From positions 1 through 48,655 of the forward strand of contig CALJDK010000062.1 of assembly GCA_938023735.1 (NCBI GenBank): 48,655 nt of DNA, read 5' to 3'. Below, piece after piece: positions 31,858 to 40,640 of this stretch. The first letter of the stretch is position 1. Every line of letters begins with the position of its first letter. The notes beneath the pieces were generated by a model, which saw only the letters and a program-made list of their open reading frames with translations, was not told the origin of the DNA and did not search any database. This stretch comes from an uncultured Acidimicrobiales bacterium. Its GTDB lineage: Bacteria > Actinomycetota > Acidimicrobiia > Acidimicrobiales > SHLQ01. Position numbers and translations under genes: made by a program.

Positions 31858-32933
31858 GCGCGACAACACACACCCACCTCACCGCCGCCGACGAGGCTGC
31901 AGCCGTCGAGCAACTCCATGAACTGGGCTGTACCGATGGTCTTCCGGTAATCGTGCCAACGCCCGAACGGGTCGAACGAATGGTCTTGGCTACGGGCTAT
32001 GACGCCGACCTGGTGCTTGGCGCAATGGGCCCCAACCTGGGCGAGTGCTCGATCGACAAGGTCGCTACCGCAGCGGTGATGGCAGGCTGCCTTCCCGACC
32101 ATGCGCCGGTGGTGGTGGCCGCCGTGCGAGCAGTGCTCGATGAACGGTTCGATCTCACCGAAATGCAGGCAACCACCCACGCAATCGCCCCGCTCGTGGT
32201 GGTAAACGGGCCAGCTCGAGACTGGTGCGGGCTGCACGGCGGGTTCGGGGCGCTTGGCCCCGGCTTTCGAGCCAATGCCACCATCGGCCGGGCCTTGCGG
32301 TTGACGATGATCAACATCGGTGGCGGCAGAGCTGGCACGTCGGATATGGCCCTGCTGGGGCACCCAGGCAAGTTCACGATGTGTCTGGCCGAAGATGAGG
32401 CCAACAGTCCGTTCGACGCACTGCACACTGAGTGCGGGTTTGATCCCGATCAGTCGGCGGTCACGGTGCTCGGTGTGGATTCGCCACAGTCGGTCATGAT
32501 CAACATCGACGCCGACGATCCCGATTGCGCCGACCGGATGATGCGATCATTCGCCGCCGCGTTCAGCAACGTCGCCGCCAACAACGCCGCACTACGAGGC
32601 GGTCAGGCTGCACTGGCCCTCAACCCTGACCATGCGTCGTTCCTGGCCAGCAACGGCTGGACGAAGGCTCAGGTACGAGACCAGATCGTGGCCGAAGCGG
32701 TGGTGTCTGCCGATCGGCTCGCCGAGTCGGCGAGCTACCTCGGCCGCAAACCCCAGCCCGACTGGTCGCTCCCGTGTTTCGAGCGGCCAGAAGATCTCCT
32801 GGTCTTCGTGGCTGGCGGCGGCGGCCTGTACTCGGCGGCGTTTCCCAGCTGGTGTGCCGGGCCGCACCGCAATCAGGCGGTGACTGTCGAGATCGAGGTC
32901 GGTCAATCGTGTGAAATTCCGGGCTTCGCCTGA
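31854..32933 (+). CDS. Partner protein of the UGSC selenoprotein, unknown function
   Basis: 359 residues from a GTG that overlaps the UGSC stop (GTGA), so the two are translationally coupled. Features: CTDGLPVIVPTPERVERMV (about 24-42), GPNLGECSIDKVATAAVMAGC (about 59-79), DWCGLHGGFGALGPG (about 123-137), and RLTMINIGGGRAGTSDMALLGHPGKF (about 147-172). Several cysteines lie in conserved-looking Gly-rich contexts (Cys24, 65, 79, 125), which could be redox partners. No signal or membrane helix. I do not recognise a characterised family; the coupling suggests a complex with, or substrate channel to, the selenoprotein. Confidence 0.75.
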   Translation: MSATTHTHLTAADEAAAVEQLHELGCTDGLPVIVPTPERVERMVLATGYDADLVLGAMGPNLGECSIDKVATAAVMAGCLPDHAPVVVAAVRAVLDERFDLTEMQATTHAIAPLVVVNGPARDWCGLHGGFGALGPGFRANATIGRALRLTMINIGGGRAGTSDMALLGHPGKFTMCLAEDEANSPFDALHTECGFDPDQSAVTVLGVDSPQSVMINIDADDPDCADRMMRSFAAAFSNVAANNAALRGGQAALALNPDHASFLASNGWTKAQVRDQIVAEAVVSADRLAESASYLGRKPQPDWSLPCFERPEDLLVFVAGGGGLYSAAFPSWCAGPHRNQAVTVEIEVGQSCEIPGFA

Positions 32934-32970
32934 GTCTACGGAAACGGCACCGTCTGGCGCCCAGCTACGG

Positions 32971-34206
32971 CTAGCTGCGATATGCACCGGGAGACGTGAA
33001 CACGTTCCGGCGCCAGCGCTTTGGTGTGAGCAGCACAGCACGCGGGTAGTCCTCAAACAACCACCGGGCAAAGTTTCGCCGGGTCCAGTCGGATGCACCA
33101 GCAATCTTCACTGCTGCATCGGCGCCCCGAGGATGTTTCAGAACTTTGGAAAGTGATGTCGCCATGTGATGGTCGGCCACCAGTTCTCCTCGCACCTCGG
33201 CCACGTAGCGGCTGGCCACCATGGCCGGCGATCCACCTTCGATGATGCTGTCGGCCGCTTGGATGCCGGTAAGTAGAGCTTGGCCGATGCCCTCGCCCGT
33301 CATCGGGTCGGTGGCTGCGGCGGCGTCGCCTACAAACAGCGTTCGGCCGCTGGCCAGCTGGATGTCGGGTATGCGGGCTGGAATAGGCCATGCCCGGTGA
33401 GGGGACTCGGGCGTTGCGTTCGGGCCGAGCACCTTGGCGATATGTGGACGCTGAAGCAGGTCGGGCCACAGCGCCTTCATGTCGCGGGTGGAAATGTCGC
33501 CGCCGCGCAAAATGCCGAACCCAACGTTGGCCCGGCCGCCGCTGAGCGGGAACGACCATGCGTATCCCGGAAGGAGGTCGGGCTCGAACCAGACGTGCAG
33601 GTTGTCGGCAGCCGCGGGCCCGACATCGACAAAGTACTGACGAAACGCATGCCACTCGCCCAGATACCCGGGCGTGGCTACGTTCAACATTTTCCGTACC
33701 GGCGACCACATGCCATCGGCGGCGATGACGAACTTGGTTGCGAGCGGGCCGATGTCGGCCACGTCGACCAACAGGTGATCGCCGTTGCGTTCGATACTGC
33801 GACACGCATGGCCATCGTGCACCGGTACACCCTCGGCGCGGGCAAGGTCGACCATTGCCATATCGAGATCGATTCGTTTGGCGACCGCACCGAAGGCTCC
33901 CGCGTCGCGAGGAAGCGGGAACAGCACGGTGGAGCCGTTGGGCGAGGTGACATGCACATCGAGAACGGGCGCCCATGAGTCGACCACTCCAGGGTCGAGG
34001 CCAAGGTCGTCGAGAAGTCGCAATGCAAGTGTGGTGAGGCCGTCGCCGCAGAATTTGTCGCGAGGAAACGTGGCTTTATCGACAACCGCGATGGCTCGCC
34101 CGGCCCGCTGTAGTTTCAGCCCTGCAGCGATTCCGGCCGGGCCGGCCCCAACGATGAGCGCGTCGAGAATCTGAGGACCGCTGGCGGGGGAGTCGCTGAT
34201 GCTCAC
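32971..34206 (-). CDS. Geranylgeranyl reductase-family FAD-dependent oxidoreductase
   Basis: 411 residues of the PHBH-like flavoprotein group. The dinucleotide motif LIVGAGPAGIAAGLKLQRAG (about 15-34) is followed by VVDKATFPRDKFCGDGLT, the hallmark of the GGR family, and a later FVGDAAAATDPMTGEGIGQALLTG binds FAD ribityl. These enzymes reduce isoprenoid double bonds, for example in menaquinone or polyprenyl lipids. It is 4 bp downstream of the WS/DGAT gene on the same strand, suggesting linked lipid metabolism. Confidence 0.9.
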   Translation of the reverse strand: MSISDSPASGPQILDALIVGAGPAGIAAGLKLQRAGRAIAVVDKATFPRDKFCGDGLTTLALRLLDDLGLDPGVVDSWAPVLDVHVTSPNGSTVLFPLPRDAGAFGAVAKRIDLDMAMVDLARAEGVPVHDGHACRSIERNGDHLLVDVADIGPLATKFVIAADGMWSPVRKMLNVATPGYLGEWHAFRQYFVDVGPAAADNLHVWFEPDLLPGYAWSFPLSGGRANVGFGILRGGDISTRDMKALWPDLLQRPHIAKVLGPNATPESPHRAWPIPARIPDIQLASGRTLFVGDAAAATDPMTGEGIGQALLTGIQAADSIIEGGSPAMVASRYVAEVRGELVADHHMATSLSKVLKHPRGADAAVKIAGASDWTRRNFARWLFEDYPRAVLLTPKRWRRNVFTSPGAYRS

Positions 34207-34210
34207 GTCC

Positions 34211-35605
34211 TCAGGCTAGGTCGACAAGGGTGGTGAAGCTGGTGCTCAATGCGTTGTGGAATACGTCACCGTCAGGGATGGCGGCGCTGTCGATGGAGAC
34301 GCCCACATAGGCCGTATCGATGTAGCTCAGCAGGGTGATGTTTACCGCCGAACCACTTACCGGCCCGAAGGGATACTGGCTCACCACCGGAACGCCGCCG
34401 AGGTACACGGGGATCGGAACGCCGGGGACATTGCTGGTGGAGAAATCGATACCCTTCATGGCCTTTTCAAAGAGGCCGGTGGTGAGACGCTTCGGTAGGC
34501 GACTCAGTACTCCAGCGGCGGCTTCGCCGAGCCCGAGCGCCGGGTCCTCGCGGGCCTCGGCCACCAACTCGTCGAGGTGCTGCATGAGTTCGATGGGGTC
34601 ATCGATGGTAAGCGGTACCTCGATACGCGTGGCGGCAAAGCTGTTGGTGGTTGCCGAGTCATCGTCGGAACGGGTGGATATGGGCATGCCCATTCTGAGC
34701 TTGTCGACCGGGGTCGCATGCTCGTCGTGGTAGATCTTCATGGCCCCGATGACCCCGGCTACGAAGGCTGCGTTCATTCGCGACCCGGCCAGCCGTGCGG
34801 CTGCTTTGAGGTCGGCGATGGGAATTGCGAGGGTGCGAAAGTCGAGTTCGGCCGAGCGTCGCGACATCAGCGGACTCAGCGGTTGGTTTGCCGGCCGTAA
34901 CGTTTTGCCGATCGACGCTGCGGTCTCGGTGACAACCTTGGCCCGCTCGGCCGGCGAGTCGGGAAGCGCCTTGACGGCTTCTCGAGTTTGGCGCAGTGAG
35001 GTGGCGCCTCGGTCTCGCTCGTGGGCGATGGCCTGCACGACGCGCTCGGATTGCGACTTTGGTTTTGCCTTGGGGGCCGGTTGCTCAGGTGGCCGGGGGT
35101 CGGCCTCGGGCTCAAGGTCAAACAGCTCCAGCATGAGCTTCACCGAGCCCAAACCATCGGCGAGCGAGTGGTGAAGCTTGCTTATGAAGGCGGCCTCGCC
35201 GGTGTCGAAATTGGTGAGGAACACAAACTTCCACAACGCCTTGGTTTTGTCGAAGGGCTGCTCGGCAAGGTCTTCGACGATGATGAGCGCCTCGTCGATG
35301 GAGTTATGGCCGTCATCAAGCTCGACCCACGTGACGTGATCGGCAAGATGAAAGCCAGGGTCAAGCTCCCACCGAGGTGGCGCTATCGACACCGGATTGG
35401 CCACTACTCGTTGCCGGAGTCGAGGCACCGCGATGGTGACGTTCTCGATGCGCTGCTCCATATCGGTGCGGTCTGGCGCATATTCGAGCATCGTCATCGC
35501 GGTGATGGTGCTCTTGAGCAGTGGGTTCCGCTCGACGATCCACATGAGGTTGTCGACATCGGACATTCGCTCGAGATCGATGTCGCTGTCGTTGCCAGTG
35601 GCCAT
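34211..35605 (-). CDS. Wax ester synthase/diacylglycerol acyltransferase (WS/DGAT)
   Basis: 464 residues, the usual length. The acyltransferase active-site motif HHSLADG (145-151) fits HHxxxDG. Other family blocks are MSDVDNLMWIVE near the N-terminus and the later FSTSNVPGVPIPVYLGGVPV with FGPVSGSAVNITLLSY. It makes triacylglycerol and/or wax esters from acyl-CoA, the storage lipids of many actinobacteria. Upstream of the GGR-like gene in a two-gene unit. Confidence 0.95.
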   Translation of the reverse strand: MATGNDSDIDLERMSDVDNLMWIVERNPLLKSTITAMTMLEYAPDRTDMEQRIENVTIAVPRLRQRVVANPVSIAPPRWELDPGFHLADHVTWVELDDGHNSIDEALIIVEDLAEQPFDKTKALWKFVFLTNFDTGEAAFISKLHHSLADGLGSVKLMLELFDLEPEADPRPPEQPAPKAKPKSQSERVVQAIAHERDRGATSLRQTREAVKALPDSPAERAKVVTETAASIGKTLRPANQPLSPLMSRRSAELDFRTLAIPIADLKAAARLAGSRMNAAFVAGVIGAMKIYHDEHATPVDKLRMGMPISTRSDDDSATTNSFAATRIEVPLTIDDPIELMQHLDELVAEAREDPALGLGEAAAGVLSRLPKRLTTGLFEKAMKGIDFSTSNVPGVPIPVYLGGVPVVSQYPFGPVSGSAVNITLLSYIDTAYVGVSIDSAAIPDGDVFHNALSTSFTTLVDLA

Positions 35606-35668
35606 ACGACATGATCGTCGTTGCCGCCGGAGAAGTAAATCGAAACCGTTGCGATCTTTCCTGGCGCC

Positions 35669-37609
35669 CTACTCGGCTAGTGGCTGGGTGGTGGGAGGTT
35701 GTGTGGCTGGTGGCTGGGTTGCCGGTGGCTGGGTGGTGGGAGGTTGTGTGGCTGGCGGCTGCGTTGCCGGTGGCTGTGTAGCTGGCGGCTGAGTGGTGGG
35801 AGGTTGCGTTGCCGGGGGTTGGGTTGCCGGCGGCCGGGTGTTGGGAGGTCTCGTGCCGGGTGGCCGGGTATCGGGCGGAAGCGTGGTGTCGGGGGGAGTC
35901 GTGGCCGGTGGCACAGTGGTTTCGGGCGGACGATCGGCTTCGGGTATCGACGACCTTCCGTCGCAGCGAATCCCTTCGGGCCGATACACGGCAAACACCA
36001 CGTCGACAACCGGTTCGCGACCGTCTTCGTAGGTGCGGGTGCGTTGGGTATTAACCCTGGTGCATGCAACTTCGACGGCGCCCGTCCACTGCGCCGTCTG
36101 CTCGCCGGTAACGAACTTGGTGCTGTAGAGCTTCACGGTGATGCCGGCATCGTCGGTGGTCGGCCAAATCAGAACGCCGTAGGGGGTGTTGTTGGTGATG
36201 GCGAGATCGATGGCACCGAACGCAAGCGTGGCTTCGCGGCCGTAGGGGTAGCGGCTGATGTAGATCGAGTGGGCTCGGTACTCGGCAAAGTCGAGACCGG
36301 CAAAGAACGCCGCGTTGAACAGCGTGGTGGCGTACTGCGAGATTCCGCCACCGACGTCGTCTTTGAAGACGCCATCTTGAATCACTCCAGCCGACACAAA
36401 CCCCTTTTCGCGGGTTCGGCGGCCTACGTAGTCGTTTACCGAGAACGTGTCGCCTGGTTCGATGATGACGCCCTGGGTGAGCTCGGCGATTCGTTTGATG
36501 TTGGTAACCCGGGCTTGGCCAGCGGTGTAGCTGGTGGTGAACTCACCGACCACTTCGACGATTCCAAGGTCGGCGAGGAACTCTTCGTTGCGTTCGAGTC
36601 CGGCTTCTCCTAACGCGAGATTCACCGACCTTTGGCCGGCCACCATCGCATCGAGGATCCGCTGCGGACTGCCGGCGTCACAACACGTCGTTCCCGGTAT
36701 GCCCGGCACCACCGTGGGTACGTCGTCGATCACGTCGATCGTGGCATCGGTTCCGCCGCCACCCGCCTCGGGAAACGCAAACCGCAGCGAGTTCATCACG
36801 TCGATATCGGCGATGGTGAAGCTGGGGTTTCCGAGTCGGGTCTCGAGGTCGAGCCACGAGCGGAGTGTCTCGGACGCGATTTCCAGCTCCTGATCTTCAA
36901 GGGTCACGGTGAGTGGCAAGCTGGTTATGGCGTTGGCAATCTGCACAAACTCCAGAACTTCGGCATCGGAAAGTGTGGGATCGAGCGGTACCGGCTCGAT
37001 CTCGACCGACAGGTCGGTGCCGCCCAGATTTTCTTCGAGCAGTGCCACGGCCTTCTCCACATCGAATGCGGTACCCGGAACACCTGGCTTCAACTCGAAG
37101 ACATCGTCATTAAGCACCATCAGCGGTTCGGTAGGTGGTTCGCCCACCGGTGCGTTCGCGATGAGGGTGGTGCGGGCGGCAGCCATATCAAAGTTGAACC
37201 GGGGCGACACCGTGACCGGCGACAGCCATCCTTGGGTCCAGCCGATTGGTCCGGTGCGATTAACCGCCAGTACCGCTTCCTTGGTGGCCTCGGTGTCGAC
37301 ATTGAGACCCAGCTGAGAGAAACCAACCGGTACCGACTCGTCGTCGACCTTTACGTCGACTTGCAGTTCGGCGTATGCCTCGGCCAGCAAATCGACCTGA
37401 CTCGACACCTCATCGGCCGAGAGGCCACCCATCGAACCGTCGACCCCGACCGCTTCGGGAACCGCAAGCTCAACTCCACGAGGCACGTCGTCGCCGCCAA
37501 GCAAGACTCCATCGATTACCCACGCGCCCAACCAGAGGGCGACTAGCGCCAAGACGCCGCCAATCGACCACTTGGCGCCTTTGGGAATCCACGTCTCCCG
37601 CTCGGTCAT
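35669..37609 (-). CDS. VanW-family protein with membrane anchor and Pro/Thr/Gln tail
   Basis: 646 residues. Short basic N-terminus, one membrane helix (about 14-33), then two repeats of a putative peptidoglycan-binding (PG_binding_4/YoaR-type) domain (about 60-310), and the VanW domain (about 350-515) with EFTTSYTAGQARVTNIKRIAEL, GDTFSVNDYVGRRT, GGGISQYATTLFNAAFFAGLDF and YGREAT. The last ~100 residues are proline-rich repeats (TQPPA and related). Family members act at the cell wall; the exact reaction is unknown. It is not next to vancomycin-resistance genes, so resistance is not implied. Confidence 0.92.
   Translation of the reverse strand: MTERETWIPKGAKWSIGGVLALVALWLGAWVIDGVLLGGDDVPRGVELAVPEAVGVDGSMGGLSADEVSSQVDLLAEAYAELQVDVKVDDESVPVGFSQLGLNVDTEATKEAVLAVNRTGPIGWTQGWLSPVTVSPRFNFDMAAARTTLIANAPVGEPPTEPLMVLNDDVFELKPGVPGTAFDVEKAVALLEENLGGTDLSVEIEPVPLDPTLSDAEVLEFVQIANAITSLPLTVTLEDQELEIASETLRSWLDLETRLGNPSFTIADIDVMNSLRFAFPEAGGGGTDATIDVIDDVPTVVPGIPGTTCCDAGSPQRILDAMVAGQRSVNLALGEAGLERNEEFLADLGIVEVVGEFTTSYTAGQARVTNIKRIAELTQGVIIEPGDTFSVNDYVGRRTREKGFVSAGVIQDGVFKDDVGGGISQYATTLFNAAFFAGLDFAEYRAHSIYISRYPYGREATLAFGAIDLAITNNTPYGVLIWPTTDDAGITVKLYSTKFVTGEQTAQWTGAVEVACTRVNTQRTRTYEDGREPVVDVVFAVYRPEGIRCDGRSSIPEADRPPETTVPPATTPPDTTLPPDTRPPGTRPPNTRPPATQPPATQPPTTQPPATQPPATQPPATQPPTTQPPATQPPATQPPTTQPLAE
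35675..35880 (-). repeat. Tandem 12-15 bp repeats coding for the TQPPA tail
   Basis: Roughly fifteen imperfect units (plus-strand GGTGGCTGGGTTGCC and relatives) code for PPATQPPTTQ and PPxTRPP blocks at the C-terminus of the VanW protein. The extended polyproline-type tail probably spans or docks in the cell wall. The plus strand is strongly G/T-rich here. Confidence 0.8.
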
Positions 37610-37632
37610 CGGCTGCCCGCCCGCTGTGCCAT

Positions 37633-38292
37633 TTAGAAAAGTCTGAGTTCGTTCGACTCGATGCCTCGAAGCTCATCGTAATCGACGACCTGCCACGAAA
37701 TATCGCGGTCGGTTGCCAGCACTTTGGCTTGCGGCTTGATCTCCTGAGCCACAAACATGCCGCGGACTGGCCGCAACTGGGGATCTCGATTGAGGAAGTC
37801 GAGGTAGCGGGTGAGCTGCTCGACGCCGTCGATTTCGCCGCGACGCTTAATCTCCACCGCTACCGCGATGCCATCGGGGGTGCGGATGAGCAGATCGACC
37901 GGGCCGATATCGGTGGGAAACTCCCGCCGTACCAAACGGTACCCTTCGCCGAGTACCTCGGGGTTGGCCGCCAGCAGCTCTTGAAGATGGGCCTCGACGC
38001 CGTCTTTCTGCAAGCCCGGATCGACCCCCAGCTCGTGGCTGATGTCGTCGTACAGCTCATGGATGGTGATGGTGAGTTTTTCGCCTTTGGGGCTGGTGAC
38101 GGTCCAGACGTCATCTTCGATGCTGAGCCGGTTCGGAGCATTCATCCAGTTCAACGGCTTGTAGGCGCCGCCATCAGCGTGAATGGCGACGCAGCCGTCG
38201 GCCTTCACCATGATGACGCGCTTGGCGCTGGGGAGGTGAGCGGTGAGTCGGCCGTCGTAATCGACGGTGCACTTTGCTATGACGAGTCGCAC
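37633..38292 (-). CDS. nucS: Mismatch endonuclease NucS (EndoMS)
   Basis: 219 residues, full length. It is the actinobacterial/archaeal mismatch endonuclease that replaces MutS/MutL repair. N-terminal DNA-binding domain ([28 protein letters not shown]), then the nuclease core with [22 protein letters not shown] (Asp133, Glu147, Lys149 as the metal/catalytic set), and the [15 protein letters not shown] helix. The C-terminus NELRLF resembles a sliding-clamp-binding peptide. It is 23 bp upstream of the VanW gene on the same strand. Confidence 0.95.
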   Translation of the reverse strand: MRLVIAKCTVDYDGRLTAHLPSAKRVIMVKADGCVAIHADGGAYKPLNWMNAPNRLSIEDDVWTVTSPKGEKLTITIHELYDDISHELGVDPGLQKDGVEAHLQELLAANPEVLGEGYRLVRREFPTDIGPVDLLIRTPDGIAVAVEIKRRGEIDGVEQLTRYLDFLNRDPQLRPVRGMFVAQEIKPQAKVLATDRDISWQVVDYDELRGIESNELRLF

Positions 38293-38408
38293 CGGGCCAA
38301 TAGTAGGAAACGACCAGCCTCATGCGGAGGTCGGGCAGGATAACCGTTGGTCCGCCCGTGCCGAACGGCGATCCCGTCAAACATCCCAGACAGTATTCTC
38401 ACTTTTGG

Positions 38409-40001
38409 CTAGTGGCGAAGACGCTTCTTGATGAGTTCTCGGCGGTCTTGCAGGTCGTTGTAAGTGAGGGTGTCTATGCCTCGGTCGACGCCGAAGGCGT
38501 CTTTGATGCCGTCCATGTCGACCTCGAAGCTGTCGCCGTCGAAACCGATGTCGTCGGCGATCTGGTTACCGTGGGTTTTCGCGAAGTGCATGGCAATGTT
38601 GGCGATCTCGGCGAACAGGTCGATATCGGGGGCCAGCGTGGCGATGGCGCCGTCGAGAAACACCAGGTTCTTCACGAACAACATGAGCTCTTTGGGCATG
38701 CGGGCGCCATAGCCCAGCAGCAGCTTCACCACTCGCTGGAGTTCGGTGACGAGTTCCTCGGCGCTCATGGTGGTGGGATCAACCGGTACGCCATCGAGAC
38801 CCAGGTCGGAAACGACGGCTTCGAGATCGGTATCTGGGGGAAGCGCCCCGAGGTCGCGCAACGCGACAAGCTGACCAATCGGGTTTCCGGTGCTGGCCGC
38901 CATGAGGAGCTTCAGAAACGCCTTGCGGTGAAACTCCTGCATGCGGGCCGTAATGCCGAAGTCGAACAGCGCAGTGCGGCCGTCTTCCATCACGAACAGG
39001 TTCCCGCCGTGGAGATCGCCGTGGAAGATGCCGTTGATCATGGCGCCCTCCATAAACCCAACCATGCCGGTGCGGATGATCTCGTGGGTGTCGATACCCG
39101 CCTCGGCGATACTGGCAATGTCGTCGAACTGGAAGCCGCGAAGGCGCTCCATCACGAGCACCCGCCGGGTGACCAGCGTGGGGTGCGGGCGGGGCACAAC
39201 GAAACCCTTCTGCTCGAGCTGGGCAAATGAGTGTGCCACATCGATCATGTTCTGGGCTTCGAGGCGGAAGTCGAGTTCTTCGCTGATCGTGTGGGCGAAC
39301 ACCTCAACCAAAGCTGGCGGGTTGGCAAGCGCAGCCACGGGGATCCGGCCGATCAGGAACGGGGCAAGCCATGCCATAACGCTCAGGTCTTTGTGGACAA
39401 ATTCGGCCACGGTGGGTCGTTGGACCTTGACGACAACCTCTTCGCCGCTGTGCAAGGTTGCCAGGTGCACCTGAGCGATCGATGCCGCCGCAAGCGGGTT
39501 GCGATCGAACGTTGCGAACGCTTCTTCGATGGTTTGGCCGAGCTCTTCTTCGACCACCGTGCGGACGGTTTCGAACGATTCGGCCGGGACTTGGTCGCGG
39601 CACTTGGTGAATTCGGCGACGAGCTCGTCAGGGAAGATTCCCTGTCCGCTCGAGATGATCTGCCCAAGCTTGATGTAGGTGGGGCCTAACTCTTCGGCGG
39701 CTTTGCGGAGTCGAAGCGAAAGGTCGGCTCGCGAGGTGTGCTGGTCTTTCTTTCGAGCTGTGGCGGCCCAGATGCCGATGCCGGTGCCAAGCTCCTTCAC
39801 CACTTTGAACACTCGAGTGCCCGATGGGACTCGTCGAGGCTTGATGAGCTCGGGTACCTGCCGTCGAACCACCGAACGAACCGTGTCGAGGCCTTTGGTC
39901 CAACGCAGATTGTCGGGTTCGACGATCCACGGTGGGTCTTCGCTGAAGGAACCGAATGCCAGATCTGAGGGGCCCACGGGGGAGGGGGGAGAGACAGTCA
40001 C
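38409..40001 (-). CDS. UbiB/ABC1-family atypical kinase
   Basis: 530 residues. Family marks are in order: LGPTYIKLGQIISS (KxGQ motif, about 107-120), the Ala-rich nucleotide loop AAASIAQVHLATL, VVVKVQRP with the invariant lysine, EELDFRLEAQNM, the catalytic-loop equivalent IFHGDLHGGNLFV, and FDFGITARM (DFG). ABC1 proteins are ATPases or kinases linked to isoprenoid quinone or lipid handling. No C-terminal membrane helix pair is obvious, unlike E. coli UbiB. Single gene. Confidence 0.92.
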   Translation of the reverse strand: MTVSPPSPVGPSDLAFGSFSEDPPWIVEPDNLRWTKGLDTVRSVVRRQVPELIKPRRVPSGTRVFKVVKELGTGIGIWAATARKKDQHTSRADLSLRLRKAAEELGPTYIKLGQIISSGQGIFPDELVAEFTKCRDQVPAESFETVRTVVEEELGQTIEEAFATFDRNPLAAASIAQVHLATLHSGEEVVVKVQRPTVAEFVHKDLSVMAWLAPFLIGRIPVAALANPPALVEVFAHTISEELDFRLEAQNMIDVAHSFAQLEQKGFVVPRPHPTLVTRRVLVMERLRGFQFDDIASIAEAGIDTHEIIRTGMVGFMEGAMINGIFHGDLHGGNLFVMEDGRTALFDFGITARMQEFHRKAFLKLLMAASTGNPIGQLVALRDLGALPPDTDLEAVVSDLGLDGVPVDPTTMSAEELVTELQRVVKLLLGYGARMPKELMLFVKNLVFLDGAIATLAPDIDLFAEIANIAMHFAKTHGNQIADDIGFDGDSFEVDMDGIKDAFGVDRGIDTLTYNDLQDRRELIKKRLRH

Positions 40002-40109
40002 CCTTCAATAATGACGGCCCGGCCGCCAAAACCCGCAGCCAAACGAAGCAACAACCGTCACGCCTCCGTACTTGAGCATGTCGATGGTTAGGCGGCCTAG
40101 CTTTCGCGC

Positions 40110-40640
40110 TTAGATCCGTTGGTAGGTCCAGCTTTTGGGGTGGTCGCCTTCGTACGGCATGGTGCCGTGGAACGGGCGGGGGTCGTCGTCGAATACCAGG
40201 GGAACGAAATGGCGGTCGCCGGCCCACATCGGGAGCTGCTTCATGGCTTCGGCATCGCCGTCGCATGCTGCGAGCAGGGTTGACCGGTCGACCCACTCGA
40301 GGTCGCCTTCCTCGTTGTTGGCCGGTGGAGTGCCCTCCCAGCCGTCGACAAGAAAAAGGAACCCGAGCCAATCGTCGTCGTTGGGTCCGAAGTTGGTCCA
40401 GGTGATCGTGCCGCGAAGGGTGAGCGACGTGAGCTCGATCTGAGCTTCTTCTCGAAGTTCTCGGCGAACGTTTTCGACAATGTCCTCGTCGGGTTCAAGC
40501 TTTCCGCCCAGCCCGTTGACTTTGCCGAAATGGTCGTCGTCGGGTCGGGCGTTGCGCCGAATCATGAGGACTCGGTCGGTGTCGCGGTCCCAGATATAGG
40601 CGAGTGACCCAACGATCGGTACGAAACGAGGAGCGCTCAT
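40110..40640 (-). CDS. Nudix hydrolase (8-oxo-dGTP diphosphatase-like)
   Basis: 176 residues from the ATG at 40640, where the family-like MSAPRFVPIVGSLAYI begins; the open frame upstream is not coding-like. The Nudix box GKLEPDEDIVENVRRELREE follows Gx5Ex7REUxEE, with Gln in place of the usual Gly near the end of the box. The RVLMIRRNARPDDDHFGKVNGLGG lead-in resembles NUDT1/MutT-like enzymes, which remove oxidised purine triphosphates. Its start overlaps the stop of the upstream membrane-protein gene by 4 bp, so translation is coupled. Confidence 0.9.
   Translation of the reverse strand: MSAPRFVPIVGSLAYIWDRDTDRVLMIRRNARPDDDHFGKVNGLGGKLEPDEDIVENVRRELREEAQIELTSLTLRGTITWTNFGPNDDDWLGFLFLVDGWEGTPPANNEEGDLEWVDRSTLLAACDGDAEAMKQLPMWAGDRHFVPLVFDDDPRPFHGTMPYEGDHPKSWTYQRI

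Noticed and set aside
36632..37546. 304-codon open frame opposite the VanW gene
   Set aside because: The VanW and PG-binding domains on the minus strand are unmistakable; the opposite frame is His/Arg/Gly-rich without any motif.
35669..37609. Vancomycin-resistance determinant
   Set aside because: VanW-domain proteins are widespread wall proteins; there is no vanHAX or two-component system nearby.
39628..40371. 247-codon minus-strand frame bridging the ABC1 kinase and Nudix genes
   Set aside because: It overlaps two well-supported genes in another frame and has a typical shadow composition (Arg/Pro/His).
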